Source of the DNA: Polaribacter sp.
Lineage (GTDB): Bacteria; Bacteroidota; Bacteroidia; Flavobacteriales; Flavobacteriaceae
Direction: 5' to 3'
NCBI GenBank assembly: GCA_020631275.1
Contig: JAHDHO010000008.1
Span: forward strand, 1-34,157
DNA: 34,157 nucleotides
Below the pieces are notes generated by a model that saw nothing but the letters and a program-made list of their open reading frames with translations, had not been told where the DNA came from and searched no databases. Below are positions 16,075 to 23,346 of this stretch, piece by piece (position 1 is the stretch's first letter; each line of letters opens with the position of its first letter). A program made the translations under genes and the position numbers.

Positions 16075-17577
16075 TTAAGAAATGGATGCTAATTTTGTGT
16101 AAGCATTCTTTAATTTTTTGATGACGATTACCATTTCTTCTTTTTCTAAATGGCCAAAACCAAACCGAATTGCACATGTGTTTTTATCTTGATATAAGAT
16201 CGTTTTAGGTAGAAATAAATCGTTTTTATGCGTTTCTTCTGCTAATTTTATTAGAGAAATATGTTTTTTAAATTGCAACCAAATAGCCAAACCACCAGCA
16301 GGAATTTGCCATGTTGCAATTTTAGAAAAATGTTGAGTTAGTAAGATAGATAAAGCGTCTCGTCTTTGTTTGTAAATTACAATATTTTTTTTCATTAGAC
16401 GATGAATTTCGCCTTCGTGAATTAATTCTGATAACATTTGCTGCTGAATTAAATCGCCTTGTTCATCAAGTAATTGCAAGTAATTTTTAGCTTCTGATAT
16501 TACATTTTTTGGCGCGACTATAAAACCTGTTTGAAAACTAGGAAATAAAGATTGCCCTAATTTACCTAAATAAATAACCAAGCCGTTTGTGTCTGCACTT
16601 GCAATTGGTAACATTGCAGCTCCATCATACTGAAAATCGTACTCATAGTCATCTTCTATAATTGCAAAACCAAACTCTTTTGCCAAAGCAAGTAAAGCCA
16701 AACGTCTCTCTGTACTTAAAGTTACCGTTGTTGGATAGTCTCTATGCGCGCAGACATACACACATCGTATACTATTTTTTATAAAATGTTTTCTAATATA
16801 GTCTACATCCAATCCGTTTTTATCAACAGGAATCGTTTTAATAGCAGCTCCAGCTTGATGAAATATCATGTTTGCAGCATAATTACTTAAATTACCTACT
16901 AAAACAACATCGTTTTGTTTGATTAATAATTGAGAAACAATGTACAAACTCATTTCTGTACTTCGCGTACTTATTAAATTTTCTGGCTTTATAAAAAAAT
17001 CTCTAGTTGCATTTAAATAATTGCACAATTCTGTTTGAAACAAAGAGTAGGAAATTTCGTTAGATCTGTTCCATTTTTTAATTAACGTTTTACGTTTCAT
17101 GGCTGCGCTATACCATCTAGAAAATTGATGCACAGGATGTAAACGTAAATCTGGTTTACCATCGTTAATTGTATATTTTGCCTTTGTGGTTTGTGTGGTA
17201 GAAGCTAAATGAAAAGAATTTTGAAAAGGAAAACCAGCAGTTGTAGCGTAATTAGATGTTTCGTTTCCGTTTTGTACAGGCGCTTTTATTTTTCTTTTTT
17301 GCACTGCGGATGCAGATATGAAAGTACCTTTATTAGGAATAATTTCTACCCAACCTTGTGATGCTAATTCATCATAAATAGCAACAGCTGTATTTCTATG
17401 AATTTTTAAAAGTTTACTTAAAACTCTAGTGCCAGGTAAAATAGTGCCTTTATTTAAATGCTTTCTTTGAATTGCATTTATAATTTGTTGCGCAACTTGT
17501 ATGTAAACAGGTTGTGCTGCAGACTTATCAAAATTAATTGTTTCTTTAAAAAGCGTATTAACCGGACTATCTTTCAT
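16075..17577 (-). CDS. MocR/PdxR-like regulator: GntR HTH fused to an aminotransferase fold
   Basis: A 500-residue transcription factor. Residues about 20-90 are a GntR winged helix (QPVYIQVAQQIINAIQ, GTILPGTRVLSKLLKIHRNTAVAIYDEL, GWVEIIPNKGTFI). A linker follows, then a class I aminotransferase fold (about 125-500) that binds PLP or a PLP adduct as effector in characterised members. Family blocks are present: the acidic EDDYEYDFQYDG and, near the end, the carboxylate-binding Arg of IRFGFG. The usual PLP-lysine motif (GTFSK before LFPS) is replaced by LGKLGQSLFPS, so Gln342 stands where Lys is expected and Lys339 is the only nearby lysine. The gene is divergent from a TonB receptor and a 15-bp palindrome lies directly before its ATG, suggesting autoregulation. 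Confidence 0.85.
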   Translation of the reverse strand: MKDSPVNTLFKETINFDKSAAQPVYIQVAQQIINAIQRKHLNKGTILPGTRVLSKLLKIHRNTAVAIYDELASQGWVEIIPNKGTFISASAVQKRKIKAPVQNGNETSNYATTAGFPFQNSFHLASTTQTTKAKYTINDGKPDLRLHPVHQFSRWYSAAMKRKTLIKKWNRSNEISYSLFQTELCNYLNATRDFFIKPENLISTRSTEMSLYIVSQLLIKQNDVVLVGNLSNYAANMIFHQAGAAIKTIPVDKNGLDVDYIRKHFIKNSIRCVYVCAHRDYPTTVTLSTERRLALLALAKEFGFAIIEDDYEYDFQYDGAAMLPIASADTNGLVIYLGKLGQSLFPSFQTGFIVAPKNVISEAKNYLQLLDEQGDLIQQQMLSELIHEGEIHRLMKKNIVIYKQRRDALSILLTQHFSKIATWQIPAGGLAIWLQFKKHISLIKLAEETHKNDLFLPKTILYQDKNTCAIRFGFGHLEKEEMVIVIKKLKNAYTKLASIS

Positions 17578-17581
17578 TTTA

Positions 17582-17596
17582 AAACTGGACCAGTTT
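17582..17596. promoter_or_regulatory. 15-bp palindrome between MocR and TonB-receptor genes (candidate operator)
   Basis: AAACTGG, A, CCAGTTT is perfectly symmetric and lies 5 bases before the MocR ATG. The CTGGAC core resembles half sites reported for some MocR regulators such as TauR. On the minus strand a -7-like TAACTTTA (17606-17613) lies just upstream of it, so a bound protein would block the MocR transcript start. Confidence 0.5.
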
Positions 17597-17644
17597 AGTC
17601 GGCGCTAAAGTTACGAGTTTTGCATCATAATAAAATCATTATTC

Positions 17645-19465
17645 ATGAAAATTAAATTTACCTTATTATTTGCTTTAATTTTAGGTGCAGTATCTATAAA
17701 AGCACAAGAAAATACGGCGCAACGAGATACTTTAAAAGAAGTTGTAATTACAACAAATAGAATCGATTTACCTTTTAAAGAAAACTCTAGAACTATAAAT
17801 GTTATTTCTGCTGCAGATATAAAAAATAGTGCAGCTACAAATGTTGCAGATTTATTACAGCAAGTTGCGGGTGTAGATATTAGAAGAAGAGGAACAGCCG
17901 GAAGTCAAGCAGATTTATATATTAGAGGTGGTGGTTTTGATCAAACTTTGCTTTTAATTGATGGTATTAAAATGGATGATGCGCAAACAGGGCATCATAC
18001 GTTAAATGCAGCTTTGCCTATTGAAGTTATCGAAAGAATAGAGATTATTAAAGGACCAGCCGCAAGGGTTTTTGGTCAAAATGCGTTTACCGGAGCCATA
18101 AATATTGTAACTAAAAAAAGGTTAAAAAACACGGCTTCTTTAAATGTTGAAGCAGGTTCTTTTGGGCAATTAAACGGTTCTTTAACCGTTGGTAAAGAGT
18201 TTGAAAACACATCGATTATTGCGCATGTTGGTGCTTTAACATCAGATGGTTACAGAGAAAATTCTGATTATAATAATTTTAATTATTTCTTAAAAGGAGT
18301 TTTTAATAAAAAGAAGCAACCAATCGAGGTTTTAGCTACTTTTTTCGACAAAAAATTTGGTGCACAAAACTTTTACACACCAGAAGCATTTGGCTTAAAT
18401 GAATATGAAGAAACTCAGAATAGCTTATTAGGAGTTTCTACAACTTTTAAATCAGAAAATCTTAAAATAACGCCAAGAGTTTATTGGAGAAGAGGGCAAG
18501 ATATATTTCTATTAAAAAGAGATGATCCAGATTTTTATAGAAACCTTCATATTACAAACAAAGTTGGTGTAGAGACAAATGTATCTTATACTTCTAACTT
18601 AGGAGTTACTGGTTTTGGTGTAGATGTTTCTAGAGTTTTTATAAGTAGCAATAACTTGGGTAAAAGAAACAGAACAATGGCAAATGTGTTTTTAGAACAT
18701 CGTTTTAAATTTGGTGCTGTAGATATTACTCCGGGTGTAGCAGCAACTTATTTTTCTGATTTTAAATTTCATGCATTTCCTGGCTTAGATATTGGGTTAA
18801 AATTGTCTGATAAATTTAAATATTATTGGAATATTGGTTATACATATAGAATACCAACGTATACAGATTTATATTACAATGACTCTAGTACAACCGGAAA
18901 CCCTAACTTAAAACCAGAAGAAGCAATTGCGCAAGAGTTTGGTTTAAAATACACTGATAATAACTTTTTTGCAACCTTATCTTTATTTACCAGAGCTTCT
19001 GATAATATTATAGATTTTATTAGACAAAACGATGCTCAAAACAAATTTACGGCAACAAACATTGCTAAAGTAAATACGCAAGGTTTAGAGTTTAATGCTA
19101 ACTATACATTTAAAATTAAAGATTTTAATCAGAATTTATCATTTGGGTATACCTTTATAGAAGATGATATAAATGATCAAAACAGAAGTTTATCTCGTTA
19201 TAGATTAAACACTTTAAAGCATCAATTTATAACACGTTTTTCTACGAAGTTATTTAAAAATGTAAGTCAGAATATTATTTACAAACATGCAGACAGAACC
19301 GTAGGACCAAGTTATAATGTTTGGGATGCTTCTATAATTGTTGCAGTTAATAAATTTAACTTTACAGTTACAGCAAATAATATTTTTGATGCAGAATATA
19401 TAGAATCTGGTTTTTTACCAATGCCACCTAGCAACATTTTATTTGGTTTGCGTTACAATTTTTAA
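17645..19465 (+). CDS. TonB-dependent outer-membrane receptor, BtuB-like
   Basis: A 606-residue outer-membrane transporter. A signal peptide ends near residue 20 (SIKAQ). A TonB box-like strand KEVVITT follows, then a plug domain (NSRTINVISAADIKNSAATNVADLLQQVAGVDIRRRG, LYIRGGGFDQTLLLIDG, ERIEIIKGPAARVFGQNAFTGAINIVTKK) and a 22-strand barrel ending in the C-terminal aromatic LFGLRYNF. Size and plug resemble BtuB-type receptors for small ligands such as cobalamin, rather than the 1000-residue SusC type; no SusD partner is present. It is divergent from the MocR regulator, 67 bases apart, which may control it. A -7-like GAGTTTTG is at 17615-17622. The ligand is not identifiable here. Confidence 0.87.
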   Translation: MKIKFTLLFALILGAVSIKAQENTAQRDTLKEVVITTNRIDLPFKENSRTINVISAADIKNSAATNVADLLQQVAGVDIRRRGTAGSQADLYIRGGGFDQTLLLIDGIKMDDAQTGHHTLNAALPIEVIERIEIIKGPAARVFGQNAFTGAINIVTKKRLKNTASLNVEAGSFGQLNGSLTVGKEFENTSIIAHVGALTSDGYRENSDYNNFNYFLKGVFNKKKQPIEVLATFFDKKFGAQNFYTPEAFGLNEYEETQNSLLGVSTTFKSENLKITPRVYWRRGQDIFLLKRDDPDFYRNLHITNKVGVETNVSYTSNLGVTGFGVDVSRVFISSNNLGKRNRTMANVFLEHRFKFGAVDITPGVAATYFSDFKFHAFPGLDIGLKLSDKFKYYWNIGYTYRIPTYTDLYYNDSSTTGNPNLKPEEAIAQEFGLKYTDNNFFATLSLFTRASDNIIDFIRQNDAQNKFTATNIAKVNTQGLEFNANYTFKIKDFNQNLSFGYTFIEDDINDQNRSLSRYRLNTLKHQFITRFSTKLFKNVSQNIIYKHADRTVGPSYNVWDASIIVAVNKFNFTVTANNIFDAEYIESGFLPMPPSNILFGLRYNF

Positions 19466-19494
19466 ATATTGTAGAACTTAAAAATTAATAAAGT

Positions 19495-19524
19495 TAAAAA
19501 ACCTGTTGAAAAACAGGTTTTTTT
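19495..19524 (+). terminator. Terminator of the TonB-receptor gene
   Basis: AAAAAACCTGTT (19496-19507) pairs with AACAGGTTTTTT (19512-19523) around a GAAA loop and ends in a long T-run. Confidence 0.88.
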
Positions 19525-19684
19525 TATAAATTGAAGTTGGTAGTAAATAACAGGTTCTTACTAATAAAGTTTTATGTATGCTAAGTTTAGCCATTTATTA
19601 GAATTCAATAGAAATTACCAATATCATCATTTTTTGAAACGATCGGTTTTTTTCTTTACATAAATCAATTAATTTACAATTTCT

Positions 19685-19692
19685 TAACTTTG
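19685..19692 (+). promoter_or_regulatory. -7 promoter box of the cupin-like gene
   Basis: TAACTTTG matches TAnnTTTG exactly and lies 19 bases before the ATG at 19712. The -33 position holds no TTG. The remaining 160 bases back to the terminator show nothing else I can name. Confidence 0.5.
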
Positions 19693-19711
19693 TGGCTTAA
19701 TTTTTAATAGC

Positions 19712-20578
19712 ATGAGTTTAAACTTATCTCAAATAGATACGGTAGAAACAATAACCAAAGAAGATTTTATAAAAAATTACTTTAAGCCACAAAAACCTTT
19801 AGTAATAAAGAATTTTGTAAATGATTGGCCTGCATATTCTAAATGGAATTTAGAATATATGAAGCAAGTGGCAGGAGATAAAGTAGTGCCTTTATACGAC
19901 GATAGACCAGTTGATTTTAAAGACGGTTTTAACGAGCCACACGCTAAAATGAAAATGTCTGAATATGTAGATTTACTTAAAAGAGAACCTACAAAATTTA
20001 GAATTTTTCTTTGGAATATTTTGAAAGAGGTACCGGTTTTACAAAAAGATTTTAAGTTTCCAGATTTTGGTTTACGTTTGATGAAAGGTTTACCAATGTT
20101 ATTTTTTGGAGGTACAAATTCGCATACATTTATGCATTATGACATCGATTTGGCAAATATTTTTCATTTTCATTTTGAAGGAAAAAAAGAAGTAATTCTA
20201 TTCGATCAAAAGCAAAATGATTTTTTATATAAAATTCCGCATTCTTTAATCGTTAGAGAAGATATTGATTTTTCGAATCCAGATTTTGATAAATGGCCCG
20301 CTTTAAAGAAAGCTAAAGGTTATACTGCACATTTAGAGCATGGGCAAGTACTTTATATGCCAGAAGGATATTGGCATTACATGAAATACATTACACCAGG
20401 TTTTTCTATGAGTTTAAGAGCAATTGCAAGAAAGCCCCAAAACCTTTCTAAGGCAATTTACAATGTTTTTGTAATGAGAACAATAGATAATGTAATGCGA
20501 AGAATTAAAGGTCAAAAGTGGATTGATTGGAAGAATGAAAAAGCAATATCAAGAACTAATAGATTAAATAACTTATAA
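19712..20578 (+). CDS. Cupin-like/JmjC-type Fe(II) oxygenase-fold protein
   Basis: A 288-residue cytoplasmic protein of the cupin_8/JmjC type. Residues 27-45 (PLVIKNFVNDWPAYSKW) are the usual opening of this fold. The likely facial triad is His142-x-Asp144 (HYDIDLANIFHFHFEGKK) and His222 (MPEGYWHYMKY). Such proteins are mostly Fe(II)/2-oxoglutarate hydroxylases acting on proteins, for example ribosomal proteins or other large substrates; the target here is unknown. The C-terminal helical part (SKAIYNVFVMRTIDNVMRR) may aid dimerisation. It has its own -7 box, and the small zinc-ribbon gene follows after 70 bases. Confidence 0.8.
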   Translation: MSLNLSQIDTVETITKEDFIKNYFKPQKPLVIKNFVNDWPAYSKWNLEYMKQVAGDKVVPLYDDRPVDFKDGFNEPHAKMKMSEYVDLLKREPTKFRIFLWNILKEVPVLQKDFKFPDFGLRLMKGLPMLFFGGTNSHTFMHYDIDLANIFHFHFEGKKEVILFDQKQNDFLYKIPHSLIVREDIDFSNPDFDKWPALKKAKGYTAHLEHGQVLYMPEGYWHYMKYITPGFSMSLRAIARKPQNLSKAIYNVFVMRTIDNVMRRIKGQKWIDWKNEKAISRTNRLNNL

Positions 20579-20648
20579 TTAGGGTGGTTATACCTATTGT
20601 TTGTTTTTTACTTTTTATTAAATTGCGTTTTTAAAAAACTAAGGTATT

Positions 20649-20804
20649 ATGAAGTCATGTCCAAAATGCAAGTCTGAATCTAGACACAGAATGAAAAGAA
20701 AAGGTATTTCTAGACTTTTTCCTGGCACTAAGGGTTATGCTTGCGATAAGTGTAATACTAGCTATACTTGGTTTCCGATAATAAACAGATCTTTTAGATT
20801 ATAA
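20649..20804 (+). CDS. Small zinc-ribbon protein (51 residues)
   Basis: A short gene read directly from the DNA: it begins MKSCPKCKSES and ends TWFPIINRSFRL. Two knuckles, CPKC (residues 4-7) and CDKC (32-35), make a complete four-Cys zinc ribbon separated by a basic loop (RHRMKRKGISR). A well-formed terminator follows immediately after the stop, and the frame has an ATG preceded by 70 bases of intergenic DNA, all of which supports a real gene. The ribbon resembles those in small nucleic-acid-binding proteins, but I do not recognise a named family. It may be co-transcribed with the oxygenase-like gene before it. Confidence 0.7.
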   Translation: MKSCPKCKSESRHRMKRKGISRLFPGTKGYACDKCNTSYTWFPIINRSFRL

Positions 20805-20841
20805 AAAAAAGCCTGACAAGTAAAATTGTGAGGCTTTTTTT
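20804..20841. terminator. Bidirectional terminator between the zinc-ribbon gene and rseP
   Basis: AAAAAGCCT and AGGCTTTTT form the outer stem, with an inner CAA/TTG pairing, flanked by A- and T-runs. It starts at the stop of the small gene and lies 23 bases from the rseP stop. Confidence 0.8.
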
Positions 20842-20863
20842 ATGCGTTAATTCTTTAAAGGTG

Positions 20864-22210
20864 TTATTTAAAGAGTCTAAATATATCATTTCCGTTTGCA
20901 AAAAGTAATAATGCAATTAGTAGAATAAAACCAACTACTTGTGCGTACTCTAAGAATTTATCTCCAGGTTTTCTACCTGTAATCATTTCCCAAAGTGTAA
21001 AAACTACATGTCCACCATCTAAAGCAGGTATTGGTAAAAGATTCATAAAACCTAGCATAATAGATAAGAAAGCAGTTATTTCCCAAAAAGATTGTGCACT
21101 CCAAGTATCTGGAAAAATACTTCCAATAGAAATGAAACCACCTAAACCTTTATAAGCACCAGTACTTGGGTTAAAAATCTTTTTTAATTGTTTTATATAA
21201 TCTGTTAGAGTTTTCCAAGATTTGTTTAAACCCGCAGGTATTGCTTCAGAAAAAGAATATTCTATTTCTTCTAAATCGTAATAACCTAAACGCTCTAAAT
21301 CTTTAAAAGAGGTTCCGCCAAAAACTACACCTAGGTTTCCGTAGTTAGAGACTTTTACAGGTATTTCTTTTGTTTCGTTGTTTCTTTTAACAGTTAAAGA
21401 GATGTCTTGTCCTTTGTACTTTGCAAGTTCTTTTTTAGCTTCATCATAATAAGTAATTGATGTGCCATTAATTGCTGTAACAATATCTTTTGGTAAAATA
21501 TTAGCATTTGCATTTAAAGAATCTTTTTGAACTTTCGCAATTACAAAAGGATATCTTACATTTAAGAAATTACCAGCATCTTTACCTCTATCCATTAATT
21601 GAGAAATAAAATCTTCTGGTATTTCCTTGTCTAAAATTTGTCCGTTTCTTTCTATTTGATAAGTGTTACCATTTATAAACTCTAAAGATAGTCCAGAGAA
21701 TTTTTTTACTTTTTGACCATCAACAGTTAAAATTTTATCACCGGTTTGTAAGCCTAAGTTTTCTGCTAATTTATTTTCTACCCAAACACCATCCTTTACG
21801 TTTTCGTTTGGTAAATATTTTTCACCATAAGCCCACATTAGCATTATGTAAATAAAAATACCTAAAACAAAGTTTACAAAAACACCACCAAGCATAATAA
21901 TTAAACGTTGCCACGCGGGTTTAGAACGAAACTCCCAAGGTTGTGGTGGTAAAGCCATTTGTTCGGTATCCATACTTTCGTCTATCATACCAGAGATTTT
22001 TACATAACCACCTAAAGGAATCCAACCAATACCATAAACGGTTTCTCCTATTTTTTTCTTGAAAATAGAGAATTTATAATCGAAGAATAAGTAGAATTTT
22101 TCTACTCTAGTTTTAAACAATTTTGCAGGGATAAAATGCCCTAATTCATGCAAAACAATTAATAAAGATAAACTTAGTATAAATTGCGATGCTTTTATTA
22201 ATATTTCCAT
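20864..22210 (-). CDS. rseP: RIP metalloprotease RseP (site-2 protease)
   Basis: A 448-residue inner-membrane zinc protease that cuts transmembrane segments, such as anti-sigma factors or remnant signal peptides. The zinc site HELGH is at residues 21-25 in the first helix; the third ligand is the Asp of NLLPIPALDGGH near residue 400. The central part carries PDZ-like regions (GLQTGDKILTVDGQKVKKFSGL and ILPKDIVTAINGTSITYYDEA). KPAWQRLIIMLGGVFVNFVLGIFIY is the second helix region. It is a single gene with a TACATTTG promoter box 30 bases before the ATG and a shared terminator behind it. No sigma or anti-sigma gene lies nearby. Confidence 0.93.
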   Translation of the reverse strand: MEILIKASQFILSLSLLIVLHELGHFIPAKLFKTRVEKFYLFFDYKFSIFKKKIGETVYGIGWIPLGGYVKISGMIDESMDTEQMALPPQPWEFRSKPAWQRLIIMLGGVFVNFVLGIFIYIMLMWAYGEKYLPNENVKDGVWVENKLAENLGLQTGDKILTVDGQKVKKFSGLSLEFINGNTYQIERNGQILDKEIPEDFISQLMDRGKDAGNFLNVRYPFVIAKVQKDSLNANANILPKDIVTAINGTSITYYDEAKKELAKYKGQDISLTVKRNNETKEIPVKVSNYGNLGVVFGGTSFKDLERLGYYDLEEIEYSFSEAIPAGLNKSWKTLTDYIKQLKKIFNPSTGAYKGLGGFISIGSIFPDTWSAQSFWEITAFLSIMLGFMNLLPIPALDGGHVVFTLWEMITGRKPGDKFLEYAQVVGFILLIALLLFANGNDIFRLFK

Positions 22211-22239
22211 TCAGCGTTAAATCATAATTAAATAAGAAA

Positions 22240-22247
22240 CAAATGTA
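22240..22247 (-). promoter_or_regulatory. rseP -7 promoter box
   Basis: TACATTTG on the minus strand matches TAnnTTTG exactly, 29 bases before the start codon. The nearest upstream TTG is 26 bases away, too far for a standard -33 box. Confidence 0.5.
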
Positions 22248-22337
22248 AGGTTTTCGAGAGAGTTGTAAAAGAACAATTAACGCTAGCTTTTTTTATTTAA
22301 CATAGATTTTAGATAGCTTTTGATTTTGTTTCCTTTT

Positions 22338-22364
22338 TTGGGCTGTTTTTAAGTCGTATTTTTG
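22338..22364 (+). promoter_or_regulatory. Promoter of the SCO1-like gene
   Basis: TTG (22338-22340), 16-base spacer, TATTTTTG (22357-22364). It lies 18 bases before the ATG at 22383 and overlaps the alternative TTG start at 22362, which argues against that start. Confidence 0.6.
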
Positions 22365-22382
22365 CAACATAAACGTTGTATT

Positions 22383-23063
22383 ATGGAGGTTAAATTCTTT
22401 AAAAAATCGATTCCGACACTTATTTTTTTAGCAGTTTTTTCTGCGGTTGCAATACCTGTTTTTTATCATTTATTAAAAGTTGATAAAAAATTGAAAGTAT
22501 ATAGTCCTGCAGATGTAAACCCGAGATTGGTAGATTTTTCTATGAAACATATTACAAAAGATCATACCATTGCAGATTTTGAACTAACAAATCAAAACGG
22601 AGAAATAATTACGAATAACAGTTATAAAGATAAAATCTACGTAGCAGATTTCTTTTTTACACGCTGTCAAACTATTTGCATTGCAATGGCTTATAACATG
22701 AGTGAGTTACAAGATTTTTATAAGAATGATAAAGATATAATGTTTCTTTCGCACTCGGTTACACCAATTATAGATAGTGTTTCTGTGTTAAAAGAATATG
22801 CAGAAAGAAAAGGAGTGATTGATGGTAAATGGAATGTAACCACAGGATCTAAAAAGCATATTTACGAGCTTGCAAGAAAAAGTTACTTCGCTGTTTTAGA
22901 CGAAGGAAATGGTGATGAAAACGACTTTATACATACAGAGCAGTTTGTATTAGTGGATAAAGATAGACGTATTCGTGGGTACTATGATGGTACTGAAAAA
23001 GAAGATATGGAGAAGTTAAAAAATGATATTGTTTTGTTAAAGGAAGAATATGCATCCGAATAA
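22383..23063 (+). CDS. SCO1/SenC-family copper chaperone
   Basis: A 226-residue membrane-anchored thioredoxin-fold protein. One helix at about 9-30 anchors it. The copper site is present: Cys95 and Cys99 in FFFTRCQTICIAM, and His184 in FIHTEQFVLVD. The strand SHSVTPIIDSVSVLKEYA is the family's usual SVDP region with substitutions. SCO proteins deliver copper to the CuA site of cytochrome c oxidase or keep its cysteines reduced; no oxidase gene is in the window. The start at 22383 is used because a promoter box covers the alternative upstream TTG. The iron-uptake genes begin 52 bases downstream under their own promoter, so this gene is probably separate from them. Confidence 0.88.
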   Translation: MEVKFFKKSIPTLIFLAVFSAVAIPVFYHLLKVDKKLKVYSPADVNPRLVDFSMKHITKDHTIADFELTNQNGEIITNNSYKDKIYVADFFFTRCQTICIAMAYNMSELQDFYKNDKDIMFLSHSVTPIIDSVSVLKEYAERKGVIDGKWNVTTGSKKHIYELARKSYFAVLDEGNGDENDFIHTEQFVLVDKDRRIRGYYDGTEKEDMEKLKNDIVLLKEEYASE

Positions 23064-23064
23064 C

Positions 23065-23096
23065 TTGTTTAGAATCATTCTAAATGATTATCTTTG
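23065..23096 (+). promoter_or_regulatory. feoAB promoter boxes
   Basis: TTG (23065-23067), 21-base spacer, TATCTTTG (23089-23096). The -7 box is exact and lies 19 bases before the feoA start. Confidence 0.55.
23068..23084. promoter_or_regulatory. Perfect 17-bp palindrome in the feoAB promoter (candidate iron-regulator box)
   Basis: TTTAGAAT, C, ATTCTAAA lies entirely between the -33 and -7 boxes, where a bound repressor would exclude RNA polymerase. It is followed by AATGATTATC, whose complement GATAATCATT resembles part of the Fur consensus. A Fur or DtxR-type iron-dependent repressor is the natural candidate; which one cannot be decided here. Confidence 0.6.
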
Positions 23097-23115
23097 CTAA
23101 TCCAAAAAATAAATA

Positions 23116-23346
23116 TTGAGCACAATCGCATCTTTACATATTGGCGAAATGGGTTATATATCTGAAGAATCTTTAGATTTTATTCCGTTAAAATTACTAG
23201 AAATGGGTTGCTTGCCAGGTGCCGAAGTAGAACTGGTGCAAATAGCGCCCTTAAAAGACCCTTTATATATTTGTGTAAACGGTAGTCATTTGGCAATTAG
23301 AAAAGAAACAGCATCAAAAATAAAAATCTTAAAAGCAAATTTATAA
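23116..23346 (+). CDS. feoA: FeoA, ferrous iron transport protein A
   Basis: A 76-residue SH3-like cytoplasmic protein that associates with FeoB and is needed for Fe(II) uptake. Family features are IPLKLLEMGCLPGAEVELVQIAPLKDPLYICVNGSHLAIRKETA, which forms the small beta-barrel. The start is a TTG; no ATG occurs in the right place, and the residues from this TTG on (STIASLHIGE) fit the N-terminus of flavobacterial FeoA. It is preceded by the promoter and palindrome described separately. Its stop overlaps the feoB start in TAATG, so translation of the two is coupled. Confidence 0.9.
   Translation: MSTIASLHIGEMGYISEESLDFIPLKLLEMGCLPGAEVELVQIAPLKDPLYICVNGSHLAIRKETASKIKILKANL

Noticed and set aside
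22362-22382. TTG start for the SCO1-like protein
   Set aside because: The TTG is part of the TATTTTTG promoter box, so it would not be in the mRNA.
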